Source: Gammaproteobacteria bacterium (GTDB taxonomy: Bacteria; Pseudomonadota; Gammaproteobacteria; Arenicellales; Arenicellaceae). Taken from it: a stretch of 9,567 nucleotides of DNA. This document shows positions 1 through 6,588 of the stretch, in pieces (within the stretch, counting starts at the first letter, position 1; every line of letters starts with the position of its first letter). The notes under the pieces are model-generated. The model ran no database searches. It worked only from the letters and a program-made list of their open reading frames with translations, and was not told the DNA's origin. Both the position numbers and the translations under genes were made by a program. The stretch covers positions 4,458 to 14,024 of the forward strand of contig DNHK01000120.1 of NCBI GenBank assembly GCA_003485905.1. Direction: 5' to 3'.

Positions 1-70
1 CGCTAGTGCTATCGCCGCCGCCGCAAGCATATAAAAATACTGCTAAGAGTATGATAAGTAACTGTTTCAT
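1..70 (-). CDS. Lipoprotein, N-terminal fragment (runs off window edge)
   Basis: Only the first 23 codons are present; the gene continues beyond base 1. Reading leftward from the ATG at 70-68, the product begins MKQLLIILLAVFLYACGGG: a Lys, about ten hydrophobic residues, then Leu-Tyr-Ala-Cys. This is a plausible lipobox with Cys16 as the lipidated residue, followed by a Gly-rich tether and a Ser/Asp/Thr stretch, as in many outer-membrane lipoproteins. The start is supported by a strong ribosome binding site, GGGGAGG, about five bases before the ATG. Asp20 is not at position +2 after the Cys, so the inner-membrane retention signal of enteric bacteria is absent and outer-membrane sorting is the simpler guess. 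The mature domain lies outside the window, so its function is unknown. It is on the same strand as the downstream-ending permease gene but separated by about 105 bases and probably has its own promoter. Confidence 0.8.
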   Translation of the reverse strand, partial: MKQLLIILLAVFLYACGGGDSTS

Positions 71-77
71 GGAGCCC

Positions 78-90
78 TCCCCAGCGGGGA
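78..90 (-). promoter_or_regulatory. Small hairpin covering the lipoprotein ribosome binding site
   Basis: Read on the minus strand, TCCCC-GCT-GGGGA forms a 5-bp GC-rich stem with a three-base loop. Its 3' arm is the start of the GGGGAGG Shine-Dalgarno of the lipoprotein gene. Pairing would partly mask ribosome access. The stem is short, so it may be incidental. Confidence 0.35.
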
Positions 91-117
91 TCGCCTTTAT
101 ATTAGGATATATCCATA

Positions 118-146
118 ATTTAACAGAAACTTACATGATTTATCAA
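118..146 (-). promoter_or_regulatory. Candidate sigma-70 promoter for the lipoprotein gene
   Basis: On the minus strand, TTGATA (146-141, five of six matches to the -35 consensus) is followed after exactly 17 bases by TTAAAT (123-118, four of six matches to -10). This would give a leader of about 40 bases before the ATG at 70. The intergenic region is AT-rich, so chance matches are possible. Confidence 0.4.
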
Positions 147-175
147 GGTTTTACTTTAATTGTGAAATTCAACTA

Positions 176-2026
176 CTAATAAAACAGATTAAGTAGGGAG
201 ATAGTAACTATCAAGAATAGGACTGTCATGCCGCCGCCAGCGCGCAAAAAGTCGGCTACTCGGTAACCCGCTGGCCCCATAATAAGTGCGTTAACTTGAT
301 GGGTAGGAATTAGAAACGAGTTAGACGTGCACAATGCGACCGTCAGCGCGAACATCGCAGGGTTGGCCCCCACCCCCAAGGCTATCTGAATAGCAATGGG
401 TACCAGCAGCACCGTTGCTCCTACATTAGACATAATCAATGTGAAAATGGTGGCCAAGGTGCCCAGAGCAAACTGCACTTGCCAAACCGAAGCACCGTCC
501 ATAATCCGTAAAGCTTCGGATGCCAACCATGCTGCGGCACCCGTATTTTCCATCGCCAAACCCAGAGGGATCAAACATGCCAATAAAAACACTGTCTGCC
601 AGCTAATTGCCTCATAAGCTTCATCAATTTGAATAACTCCGGTGAGTATCATTCCGATGGCACCCGCCATAAGCGCCACTGATAAGGGCAAAGCGGTAAG
701 AAGTATCAACCCAATTGCTAGCGTGAAACATACCGATGCGTAAATTAATTTGTTGGGCCTAAAGGTTTCACGCGGGAAATCAGTTACAACCGCAAAGTCC
801 CTACTATCGGCAACGGCAGTCAATTCTTGCCATCGCGAATGCACAAGTAAGGTGTCACCAGATTGCAAAATTACGCTCGATATATTTTCGTCAATGACAT
901 GATCGATTCTATATATCGACAAAATTCGTACGCCAAACCTGCGCCGAAACTGAAGTTCAGAAATTGATTTACCAATTAACTGCGAATCAGGCGGTATTAC
1001 CACCTCTGCAATCCCCGCAGTCGTCACACTTAAGATTTCTGAAAATTTGTTTAGATGTGCTGCAACCTCAAGGCCATGCAATTCAGCGTAAGGTAAGACG
1101 GTATCAGATGGCCCCATAATAGCGAGCACTGAGCCTGCCCGAATCTCGGTGTCTTGGGCCGGTGTAATTCTAGTTGTATCTTGATTGCTCACACCCAGTA
1201 TCCAGCCAGCGCGACCTTGGCTTTCAATTTCACCTAACATTTTGCCACACATATCACTGCTCTTAGTGACCGTAACTTCCCAGGTACGGGAATGAATTCC
1301 ATACATATCTCTAAAATATTGTAATGGTTCCGGGGCACTGCCTTTGGCCGAACCTACCGGAAGCAACCAGTGGCCCAGAAATTGAAAATAAGCGATACCA
1401 ATGGCAATTAAGATAATTCCAATCGGAGCGACAGCAAACAAACCGTAGGGTTCCATAGTTTCTACATTCATTGGCAAACTACGGTTCGCACTAAGAAGTA
1501 AATCGTTTAGCAAGATCAAAGGGCTTGATCCAATCATAGTCAGGGTACCGCCAAGTATTGCGCTAAACCCCATCGGCATAAGTAACCGTTTTACGGGTAA
1601 TCCTGTACGTCTGGAAATACGATTCACAACCGGTAAAAATAATGCGGCAGCACCTATATTCTGCATAAAGCTAGAAATAAGCGCTACAGAACTGCTTATC
1701 GTCCCGATAATTCGCGACTCCGTTCGACCACCATAGCGTAAAATATATGATGCGAGCGTTCCCATTACACCAGTTTTATCCAGTCCCGCTCCGATAATCA
1801 TCACCGCGATAATAGACATAACTGCATTACTGGAAAATCCGTCAAATAAAAAACGGACTGGCACCAATCCATCATAATCAGGCACCAAACTTGAAAGGCC
1901 CAACATCACCAGAACCAACAACGCAGTCACATCAACTCGAACAACTTCAAATGCAAACAATAGGACTGCTAAACCTAAAAGCATCAAAATTGCGATGATT
2001 TCTGTATTTAAGGCTACTAATTCCAT
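176..2026 (-). CDS. SLC13-family permease with two RCK_C domains
   Basis: A 616-residue inner-membrane transporter of the SLC13/DASS type (ion transporter superfamily). Hydrophobic segments fill residues 8-220 and 428-616. The soluble middle, about 240-415, holds two TrkA-C-like (RCK_C) modules, each ending in a typical 'dtLLVhs/gsvLaImG' strand. Family signatures are visible as inverted-repeat hairpin and loop motifs: QNIGAAA (122-128), GSSPLILLND (166-175), SNVGATVLLVP (533-543) and TSNSFLIPTHQVNALIMGPAGY near 567-588. Relatives with this architecture include the Chlamydomonas SAC1/SLT sulfate-transport group and many bacterial proteins of unknown substrate; a divalent anion such as sulfate, or a dicarboxylate, is an inference. 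The Thr of the usual SNT motif is Ile in the first half and Val in the second, so ion or substrate binding may differ. The ATG at 2026 has only a weak GAAG upstream; Met15 is an alternative start. Divergent from the next permease. Confidence 0.9.
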   Translation of the reverse strand: MELVALNTEIIAILMLLGLAVLLFAFEVVRVDVTALLVLVMLGLSSLVPDYDGLVPVRFLFDGFSSNAVMSIIAVMIIGAGLDKTGVMGTLASYILRYGGRTESRIIGTISSSVALISSFMQNIGAAALFLPVVNRISRRTGLPVKRLLMPMGFSAILGGTLTMIGSSPLILLNDLLLSANRSLPMNVETMEPYGLFAVAPIGIILIAIGIAYFQFLGHWLLPVGSAKGSAPEPLQYFRDMYGIHSRTWEVTVTKSSDMCGKMLGEIESQGRAGWILGVSNQDTTRITPAQDTEIRAGSVLAIMGPSDTVLPYAELHGLEVAAHLNKFSEILSVTTAGIAEVVIPPDSQLIGKSISELQFRRRFGVRILSIYRIDHVIDENISSVILQSGDTLLVHSRWQELTAVADSRDFAVVTDFPRETFRPNKLIYASVCFTLAIGLILLTALPLSVALMAGAIGMILTGVIQIDEAYEAISWQTVFLLACLIPLGLAMENTGAAAWLASEALRIMDGASVWQVQFALGTLATIFTLIMSNVGATVLLVPIAIQIALGVGANPAMFALTVALCTSNSFLIPTHQVNALIMGPAGYRVADFLRAGGGMTVLFLIVTISLLNLFY

Positions 2027-2231
2027 TACTTCAGTAATGCTATGGCGTTAATTTCGGCATTGATTGGTTATAATTTATGCCTTGTGCACAACGTTAAGGT
2101 TATACCCAAGTTTAACCTTTAGCCATGTGTCGTTGTGACAAATCTTAAATTCAATTCCTCAGTACCTACATCATGAACTGATGATAGGATTTAACCGATA
2201 GAATAATAAAGGGTCAATTTCTACATTTAAT
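2027..2231. promoter_or_regulatory. Divergent promoter/operator region between two permease genes
   Basis: These 205 bases must serve both divergent transporters. Visible signals: a perfect TATAAT at 2069-2074 (plus strand, -35 poor); a palindrome TTGTGCACAA at 2082-2091; a related dyad TTGTGACAA at 2133-2141; and nested inverted repeats AAGGTTA (2096-2102) / TAACCTT (2113-2119) inside CACAACG (2087-2093) / CGTTGTG (2131-2137). A further small dyad CATCA/TGATG lies at 2169-2183. The arrangement resembles a binding region for a dimeric regulator controlling both genes, but no regulator gene is present nearby. No reading frame of note occurs here. Confidence 0.5.
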
Positions 2232-4064
2232 ATGCTTGATCTACCTTCAGTACCTAATGAGCACGCCCTATTTGCACTTCTGCTGACCCTATTCGCGCTA
2301 ATTTTATTTTCGCGCGATCGCATTCCGCTGGAATCTTCAAGCCTGTTTATTATCGTTATACTTACTCTAATATTTACATTGTGGCCCTATGAAGTAGGTG
2401 GTAATCGACTAGATCCAACACTATTTTTTACCGGCTTCGGGCATCAGGCTCTAATTGCAGTATGCGCCCTTATGGTTGCTGGTCATGGACTTGTGCGTAC
2501 TGGGGCTCTGGAACCCGTTGGCAGGACACTATCCAAGCTATGGAGCATCAGTCCGGCATTATCGCTTGTAGCAACGCTAGTAATCGCTGCAATTCTCAGT
2601 GCATTTGTAAACAACACACCGATCGTAGTTCTACTGCTACCAATCCTAATCAGTGTTTCTATTCGTACCAACACGCGCGCCTCAGGTATTCTCATGCCAA
2701 TTGGCTTTGCGACCATTCTCGGCGGTATGGCCACGACCATCGGTACTTCTACCAACTTGCTAGTAATTAGCGTAGCCGCTGATTTAGGGCTGCCAAGGAT
2801 TGGTATGTTTGATTTTTTTGCGCCTGCGTCAATTGTTGCTGGCGTAGGTATTTTATACCTGTGGTTGATTGCACCGCGCCTTCTACCAGCACGTGAAGCC
2901 GCAATGCCTGACGCTTCACCACGCTTATTTACTGCGCACATCAAAGTTCCAAAAAATTCCTTTGCGGATGGAAAAACGGTCCGCGAACTTATCGAGAAAA
3001 CTGATGGTCGACTGAAAGTAACGCGAATTCGAAAATCTGAACAAACGTATATCTTTCCGCTTCCGGATGCGACGGTTAGAGCAGAAGATCGCTTGCTCGT
3101 AAGAGACACACCACAAAACTTAAAAGAATTTGAAACAATTCTCGAAGGACAATTGTTTTCTGGTGAGCACATGGTTGACGATGAAAACCCACTCAGCGAC
3201 GAAGATCAGCATCTTGCAGAAATCGCAATTGATCGTGGTTCTCCTTTAGCGCACCGCACGTTGAACGAATTGCGTTTTGCCGATAGCTACCAGGTAGTTA
3301 CATTGGCAATTCACCGCAAAGGCCAAGTGCTTGAGTCCATGCCAAGTGGTATTGGAAAAGTTCGATTACGCTTAGGCGATGTTTTGTTAGTACAAGGTTC
3401 ACGCGAAAGCATCGAAGAGCTAAAGCGCCGTGGTCACTTTTTAGTCCTGGACGCGACAACTGAGCTTCCACATACGCACCGTGCAACACGCGCATTGGGC
3501 ATTATGTTGTTAATAGTTGTTACCGCAGCACTAGGCATTCTACCTATAGCCGTGAGTGCAACCTGTGGTGCTTTGTTAATGCTCATAACCAATTGCTTAG
3601 ATTGGCGTGACATTCAACGCGCGCTAAGCGCACAAGTAATATTTATCGTCGCCGCGAGTTTAGCTTTAGGTAACGCCCTGATCATGACCGGTGCCACCGA
3701 GTACCTTGCCAGCAGCTTTTTAGTACTAACCAGCGGCCTCTCGACCCACGGTGTATTTTCTGGTTTAGTTATTTTGATGGCTCTACTAACCAATATAGTA
3801 TCGAACAATGCTGCTGCCGTTATTGGGACCCCGATTGCTGTGAGCATCGCTCAACACCTTGGTCTCCCCCCTGAGGCATTCGTTCTAGGGGTGCTGTTCG
3901 GCGCAAATATGAGTTTTGCGACCCCAATGGCCTATCAAACTAATTTGCTGGTTATGAATGCCGCGGGCTACAACTTTAGTGATTTCGTAAAAGTTGGAGT
4001 ACCGCTAACCATATTATTATGTGCGGTAGTATCCTGGGTAATTCCTGCGATGTACGGATTTTAG
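2232..4064 (+). CDS. SLC13-family permease with two RCK_C domains (second copy)
   Basis: A 610-residue inner-membrane permease with the same plan as its divergent neighbour: membrane helices in residues 11-215 and 418-610, and two cytosolic RCK_C modules near 230-305 and 322-405. The canonical DASS motifs are well preserved: VNNTPIVVLLLPI (126-138), GTSTNLLV (171-178), SNNAAAVIGTPIA (524-536) and ATPMAYQTNLLVMNAAGY near 563-580. In this family the Asn-containing loops bind Na+ and the anion. The substrate is not readable from sequence; sulfate, other oxyanions or dicarboxylates are possible, and RCK_C modules suggest gating by a cytosolic ligand. The two permeases share architecture but only limited local identity, so they are old paralogues rather than a recent duplication. 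The ATG at 2232 lacks a Shine-Dalgarno within normal distance (AAAGGG is about 20 bases upstream), but no better start is visible and the N-terminus leads directly into the first helix. Confidence 0.92.
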   Translation: MLDLPSVPNEHALFALLLTLFALILFSRDRIPLESSSLFIIVILTLIFTLWPYEVGGNRLDPTLFFTGFGHQALIAVCALMVAGHGLVRTGALEPVGRTLSKLWSISPALSLVATLVIAAILSAFVNNTPIVVLLLPILISVSIRTNTRASGILMPIGFATILGGMATTIGTSTNLLVISVAADLGLPRIGMFDFFAPASIVAGVGILYLWLIAPRLLPAREAAMPDASPRLFTAHIKVPKNSFADGKTVRELIEKTDGRLKVTRIRKSEQTYIFPLPDATVRAEDRLLVRDTPQNLKEFETILEGQLFSGEHMVDDENPLSDEDQHLAEIAIDRGSPLAHRTLNELRFADSYQVVTLAIHRKGQVLESMPSGIGKVRLRLGDVLLVQGSRESIEELKRRGHFLVLDATTELPHTHRATRALGIMLLIVVTAALGILPIAVSATCGALLMLITNCLDWRDIQRALSAQVIFIVAASLALGNALIMTGATEYLASSFLVLTSGLSTHGVFSGLVILMALLTNIVSNNAAAVIGTPIAVSIAQHLGLPPEAFVLGVLFGANMSFATPMAYQTNLLVMNAAGYNFSDFVKVGVPLTILLCAVVSWVIPAMYGF

Positions 4065-4131
4065 CCCACAATTGAAACACTTATTTTTACCTCCATGCCT
4101 GCTAAACTGTCTATTCCTAACAATAATATTT

Positions 4132-4137
4132 GGAGGA
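4132..4137 (+). promoter_or_regulatory. Strong ribosome binding site for the 82-residue protein
   Basis: GGAGGA lies seven bases before the ATG at 4145. It decides against the nearby out-of-frame ATG at 4138, which would be too close. The permease genes have nothing comparable. Confidence 0.85.
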
Positions 4138-4144
4138 ATGAACA

Positions 4145-4393
4145 ATGGAAACATTATTGATTCAATTAGTAACGGGAGCTGTGGGCGGTAACCTTGCTGG
4201 CGCAGTACTAAAGAAATTTAGTCTAGGGACAATTTGGAACTCGGTCGTAGGTATTCTTGGCGGTGGAATTGGCAGCCAAGTTCTCGGCGGCTTATTAAGT
4301 TCCGGCCTTATCGGAGATATCGCCTCTGGCGGTGTTGGTGGGGCTGTACTAATGATTGTCGTTGGTGTGGTCAAGAAATTAATTGCGAAGTAG
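4145..4393 (+). CDS. Glycine-rich small hydrophobic membrane protein
   Basis: An 82-residue protein with 19 glycines. It starts with a hydrophobic helix (METLLIQLVTGAVGGN), then an Ala/Leu-KK-F segment, a central Gly-Gly-Gly-rich stretch (36-49), a second glycine cluster (57-66) and a final hydrophobic helix ending in KKLIAK. GxxxG spacing is frequent, which suits close helix packing or oligomerisation in the membrane. I recognise the general pattern from short conserved hypothetical proteins of proteobacteria with 'QL.tGAvGGN.aGa.lKk.slG..gns..GilGGg.G' sequences; no function is established to my knowledge. It superficially resembles the GlsB/YeaQ/YmgE small stress membrane proteins, but I do not claim membership. 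It has its own excellent ribosome binding site and a very strong terminator, indicating a stand-alone, probably well-expressed transcript rather than a tail of the permease gene 80 bases upstream. Confidence 0.85.
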   Translation: METLLIQLVTGAVGGNLAGAVLKKFSLGTIWNSVVGILGGGIGSQVLGGLLSSGLIGDIASGGVGGAVLMIVVGVVKKLIAK

Positions 4394-4433
4394 CAAAAAA
4401 TTGACCGACTAAATACCGAAAGCTTTAACTGGT

Positions 4434-4463
4434 AAAAGGCCGCGAAATTTCGCGGCCTTTTTT
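4434..4463. terminator. Perfectly palindromic bidirectional intrinsic terminator
   Basis: AAAAGGCCGCGAAA is followed immediately by its exact reverse complement (4434-4461), and the T run extends to six (4458-4463). GGCCGCG pairs with CGCGGCC around an AAATTT loop, flanked by A and T tracts, so it works in either direction. It sits 41 bases after the plus-strand small membrane protein and about 28 bases after the minus-strand repeat protein, which converge on it. Confidence 0.95.
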
Positions 4464-4490
4464 CTACGCGCAAACTTTACACATGGTGTT

Positions 4491-4916
4491 TTAATTACAA
4501 TGGTAGTGATTCCCATGACTAAAGCAGCCTCTGTTTGGTCGGCTGTAATAAATAATGCCGTAGTCTGGGCAATAGTTATTACTTCGATAACTTCGATTAT
4601 CATAATATCGATTGCCAAAGCCCCGATTATTATAGCTACGACTGTTATAGCTTCGATTATCATAACTACGGTTATTATAATATCGATTGCTGTAGTTTCG
4701 ATTGTCGTAATACCGATCGTCATTTCGTCGACCATTCGAATACCCGTACCGATAATTATCTATCAATCGACTTCGAGAACCGAAATGCAGTGATAGTCCA
4801 AATTTAGGAGAATCATAGTATCGATCTTGTCCACGCCGAGAATCGGCATTCGATGCGTTACTAGCCCCAAGACCAATGGAAAGTATTACAACTGCTAAAC
4901 CTAGCTTTGCGTTCAT
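4491..4916 (-). CDS. Exported Tyr/Asn/Arg pentapeptide-repeat protein
   Basis: A 141-residue protein starting at the ATG at 4916-4914, chosen because AGGAGGT (4921-4927 on the plus strand, reverse-complemented) lies four bases before it and because a clean signal peptide follows: MNAKLGLAVVILSIGLGASNASNA, likely cut after Ala24. A frame-open extension to 4955 exists but would put 13 residues ahead of the signal peptide. The mature part is strongly enriched in Tyr, Asn, Arg and Ser. Residues 69-108 are eight consecutive five-residue units of the form x-Y/F-x-N/S-R (for example YYDNR, SYDNR, SYNNR, YYDNR). The C-terminus has three Cys (116, 131, 140) and a His/Tyr tail, GNHYHCN. I do not recognise a named family. 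The composition suggests a flexible periplasmic or surface protein able to bind polyanions, metal or wall material; this is inference. It is probably monocistronic, ending at the shared terminator. Confidence 0.82.
   Translation of the reverse strand: MNAKLGLAVVILSIGLGASNASNADSRRGQDRYYDSPKFGLSLHFGSRSRLIDNYRYGYSNGRRNDDRYYDNRNYSNRYYNNRSYDNRSYNSRSYNNRGFGNRYYDNRSYRSNNYCPDYGIIYYSRPNRGCFSHGNHYHCN
4593..4712 (-). repeat. Eight tandem 15-bp imperfect repeats inside the exported protein gene
   Basis: On the plus strand each unit begins cga/cgg and runs 15 bases, e.g. CGATTATCATAATAT, CGATTATTATAGCTA, CGATTATCATAACTA, CGGTTATTATAATAT. Eight units fill 120 bases in register with the codons and encode the x-Y-x-N/S-R pentapeptides. 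Units have diverged, mostly at the first and third residues, so the array is not a fresh slippage product. A degenerate ninth unit (SYRSN) follows. Confidence 0.9.
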
Positions 4917-5027
4917 TGCTACCTCCTGAATGAGTAATACCATTGCAGACAGCATACTTAACGGCTACTGAACGAGCACTGAACTGAAAGTGAATCAATA
5001 ATGAATAACAACTTTAAAGCCGGGCTC
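4917..5027. other. Leader region of the repeat-protein gene
   Basis: No gene is visible here. On the plus strand ACTGAAC occurs at 4967-4973 and 4978-4984, exactly 11 bases apart, with a further ACTGAA at 4983-4988. On the minus strand these lie 50-75 bases before the start codon, where a regulator site could be. No convincing sigma-70 promoter was found. Confidence 0.35.
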
Positions 5028-5076
5028 TACTCTTTGTTTGCTTGACTCTCCGTGGAGTCAAAACCAAGCCAGAGTA
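5028..5076 (-). terminator. Imperfect hairpin after the AmpG-like gene, possible terminator
   Basis: TTGACTC (5042-5048) pairs with GAGTCAA (5055-5061) around a six-base loop, and TACTCT (5028-5033) pairs with AGAGTA (5071-5076) further out. It begins just after the TAA of the minus-strand permease gene. No T run follows in the minus direction, so it may be a Rho-dependent end or an RNA-stabilising stem rather than a classic intrinsic terminator. Confidence 0.4.
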
Positions 5077-5079
5077 AGC

Positions 5080-6588
5080 TTATGTATCTAAACGCTTAGC
5101 TAAATAAAAAATAAGCCAAATCACCGGGATACCCAGCAGACTGGCGAATAGAAAAAAATTGGAATAGCCAATTGCCTCGACCATGGTGCCCGAGTATCCG
5201 CCAATCAGTTTTGGGAACAAGGTCATCAATGAACTAAAAATTGCATATTGTGTCGCAGTAAACGAAATATTGGTCAGGCTCGATAACCAGGCAATAAAAG
5301 ACGCAATTGCAATCCCCCCACTTAAATTATCTGCTGCAATTACGGCTATTAGTAACTGGATGTCCGCATCACTATTCGCCAAAACCATAAATAACAAATT
5401 AGTTAGTGATACCAATACAGCGCCCAACATTAATATGCGCATGACGCCATATTTCAAGACCAAAAAGCCGCCCATAAAACTCCCGGTAATAGTCATTAAT
5501 ACGCCGAAAGTTTTAGACACAGAAGCGATCTCATTTTTGCTATACCCCATATCCTGATAAAAGATGTTAGCGATCACTCCCATCACAATATCTGAAATTC
5601 GATAGAATCCAATTAGTAGCAACACCCACAACGCGAGACGTCCATATCGACTTAAAAAGTCGGCTAACGGTTGTATATAGCTTTCGTTAACCAATTGACT
5701 ATTCGCAATGCCGACCAACAGACCAAGCTTTGCAACTACCATGGTTGCGGTTAGTGATACCGCTAGTGCCAATGCGGAATAAAAGAAAGAGAACGTCAAT
5801 TGGGTATATCCGTCAAAAACTTCTGGCGCATTAGGAATCCAATTTAATGTCATAACGAAGACGCTAATCGAAATAACAAACAACAAAAGGAACCGGCCGT
5901 AATCAGGCGCGGCGTAAGGGTAGACTTTATCTTGAGAAGACGCCTCTGGTTCTCGAATAAGTATCGTAGTGGCTACGCCGACAAGCATAACCGTGGCCAT
6001 GCACAGATATGTATTCCGCCAAGCTTCATAGCTGTAGTGATCTGCCGTACTTCCAAAATATTGAGCTAAGTAAAGAGCTCCTGCACCAGAAACAATCATT
6101 CCAATCCGATAACCAGCGACATACGTTGAAGAAAGTAATGCCTGCAATCGCTTGTCAGCGAACTCAATACGCAATGCATCAATCACAATATCTTGAGTAG
6201 CGGAGGAAAACCCAAGCGCAATAGCAGCCAATGCGATAATCACCAAACCATCCTGCGGGTCAGTCAATGCCATCCATACTATTGCCGAAATCACCGCAAA
6301 TTGTGACAACAACAACCATCCACGGCGACGTCCAAATAAGCTGGTTAAAAAAGGTAACGGTAGTTTGTCCACCAAGGGCGCCCAAATAAACTTAAAGGAA
6401 TACCCCAATGCAGCCCAGCTAAAAAATGTAACAGCAGACTTTTCTACTCCGGCCTCACGCAACCAAAGCGACAAACTTGAAAAAATAAGAAATAGTGGAA
6501 TACCTGCAGAAAGGCCCAGAAAAAACAGAACCCAAAGTGACTTTTGTTGCCACCAAACCAAGCCAACCTTTGCCTCCGCAGTCCTCAT
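5080..6588 (-). CDS. ampG: AmpG-like muropeptide permease (MFS)
   Basis: A 502-residue polytopic inner-membrane protein matching the AmpG family, which imports anhydromuropeptides released from peptidoglycan for recycling and, in many gammaproteobacteria, for beta-lactamase induction. Recognisable regions: GLSAGIPLFLIFSSLSLWLREAG (25-47), FKFIWAPLVDK (65-75), GRRRGWLLLSQ (86-96, the cytoplasmic loop between early helices), ATQDIVIDALR (130-140, AmpG signature), GYRIGMIVSG (159-168), and in the second half a FYRISDIVMG helix, a SKTFGVL segment and FTATQYAIFSSL. Length fits the roughly 490 residues of E. coli AmpG with 14 helices. The ATG at 6588-6586 overlaps the stop codon of the exonuclease gene as TAATG, and no good Shine-Dalgarno precedes it, so translation is probably coupled. 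No ampC, ampD, ampR or nagZ gene is in the window, so an antibiotic-response role cannot be judged. A different substrate within the AmpG/MFS group is possible. Confidence 0.85.
   Translation of the reverse strand: MRTAEAKVGLVWWQQKSLWVLFFLGLSAGIPLFLIFSSLSLWLREAGVEKSAVTFFSWAALGYSFKFIWAPLVDKLPLPFLTSLFGRRRGWLLLSQFAVISAIVWMALTDPQDGLVIIALAAIALGFSSATQDIVIDALRIEFADKRLQALLSSTYVAGYRIGMIVSGAGALYLAQYFGSTADHYSYEAWRNTYLCMATVMLVGVATTILIREPEASSQDKVYPYAAPDYGRFLLLFVISISVFVMTLNWIPNAPEVFDGYTQLTFSFFYSALALAVSLTATMVVAKLGLLVGIANSQLVNESYIQPLADFLSRYGRLALWVLLLIGFYRISDIVMGVIANIFYQDMGYSKNEIASVSKTFGVLMTITGSFMGGFLVLKYGVMRILMLGAVLVSLTNLLFMVLANSDADIQLLIAVIAADNLSGGIAIASFIAWLSSLTNISFTATQYAIFSSLMTLFPKLIGGYSGTMVEAIGYSNFFLFASLLGIPVIWLIFYLAKRLDT

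Noticed and set aside
2483..3172. 229-residue minus-strand frame inside the plus-strand permease
   Set aside because: It is fully antisense to a clear SLC13 permease, with no recognisable domain and a Ser/Arg/Thr-rich composition typical of shadow frames.
4593..4712. Possible CRISPR or other spaced repeat array
   Set aside because: The 15-bp units are directly adjacent without spacers, diverged and in codon register, so they are coding repeats.
4500..4793. Plus-strand hydrophobic frame (97 residues) opposite the exported repeat protein, and a 108-residue minus frame at 4409-4735
   Set aside because: The 15-bp repeat is a multiple of three, so it keeps several frames open at once. Ile/Val-rich products are mirror images of the Tyr-Asn-Arg codons, and neither frame has a ribosome binding site as good as the chosen gene.
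4917..4955. Longer start for the exported repeat protein at 4955
   Set aside because: It would add 13 residues before a good signal peptide and ignore the consensus AGGAGGT placed directly before the ATG at 4916.
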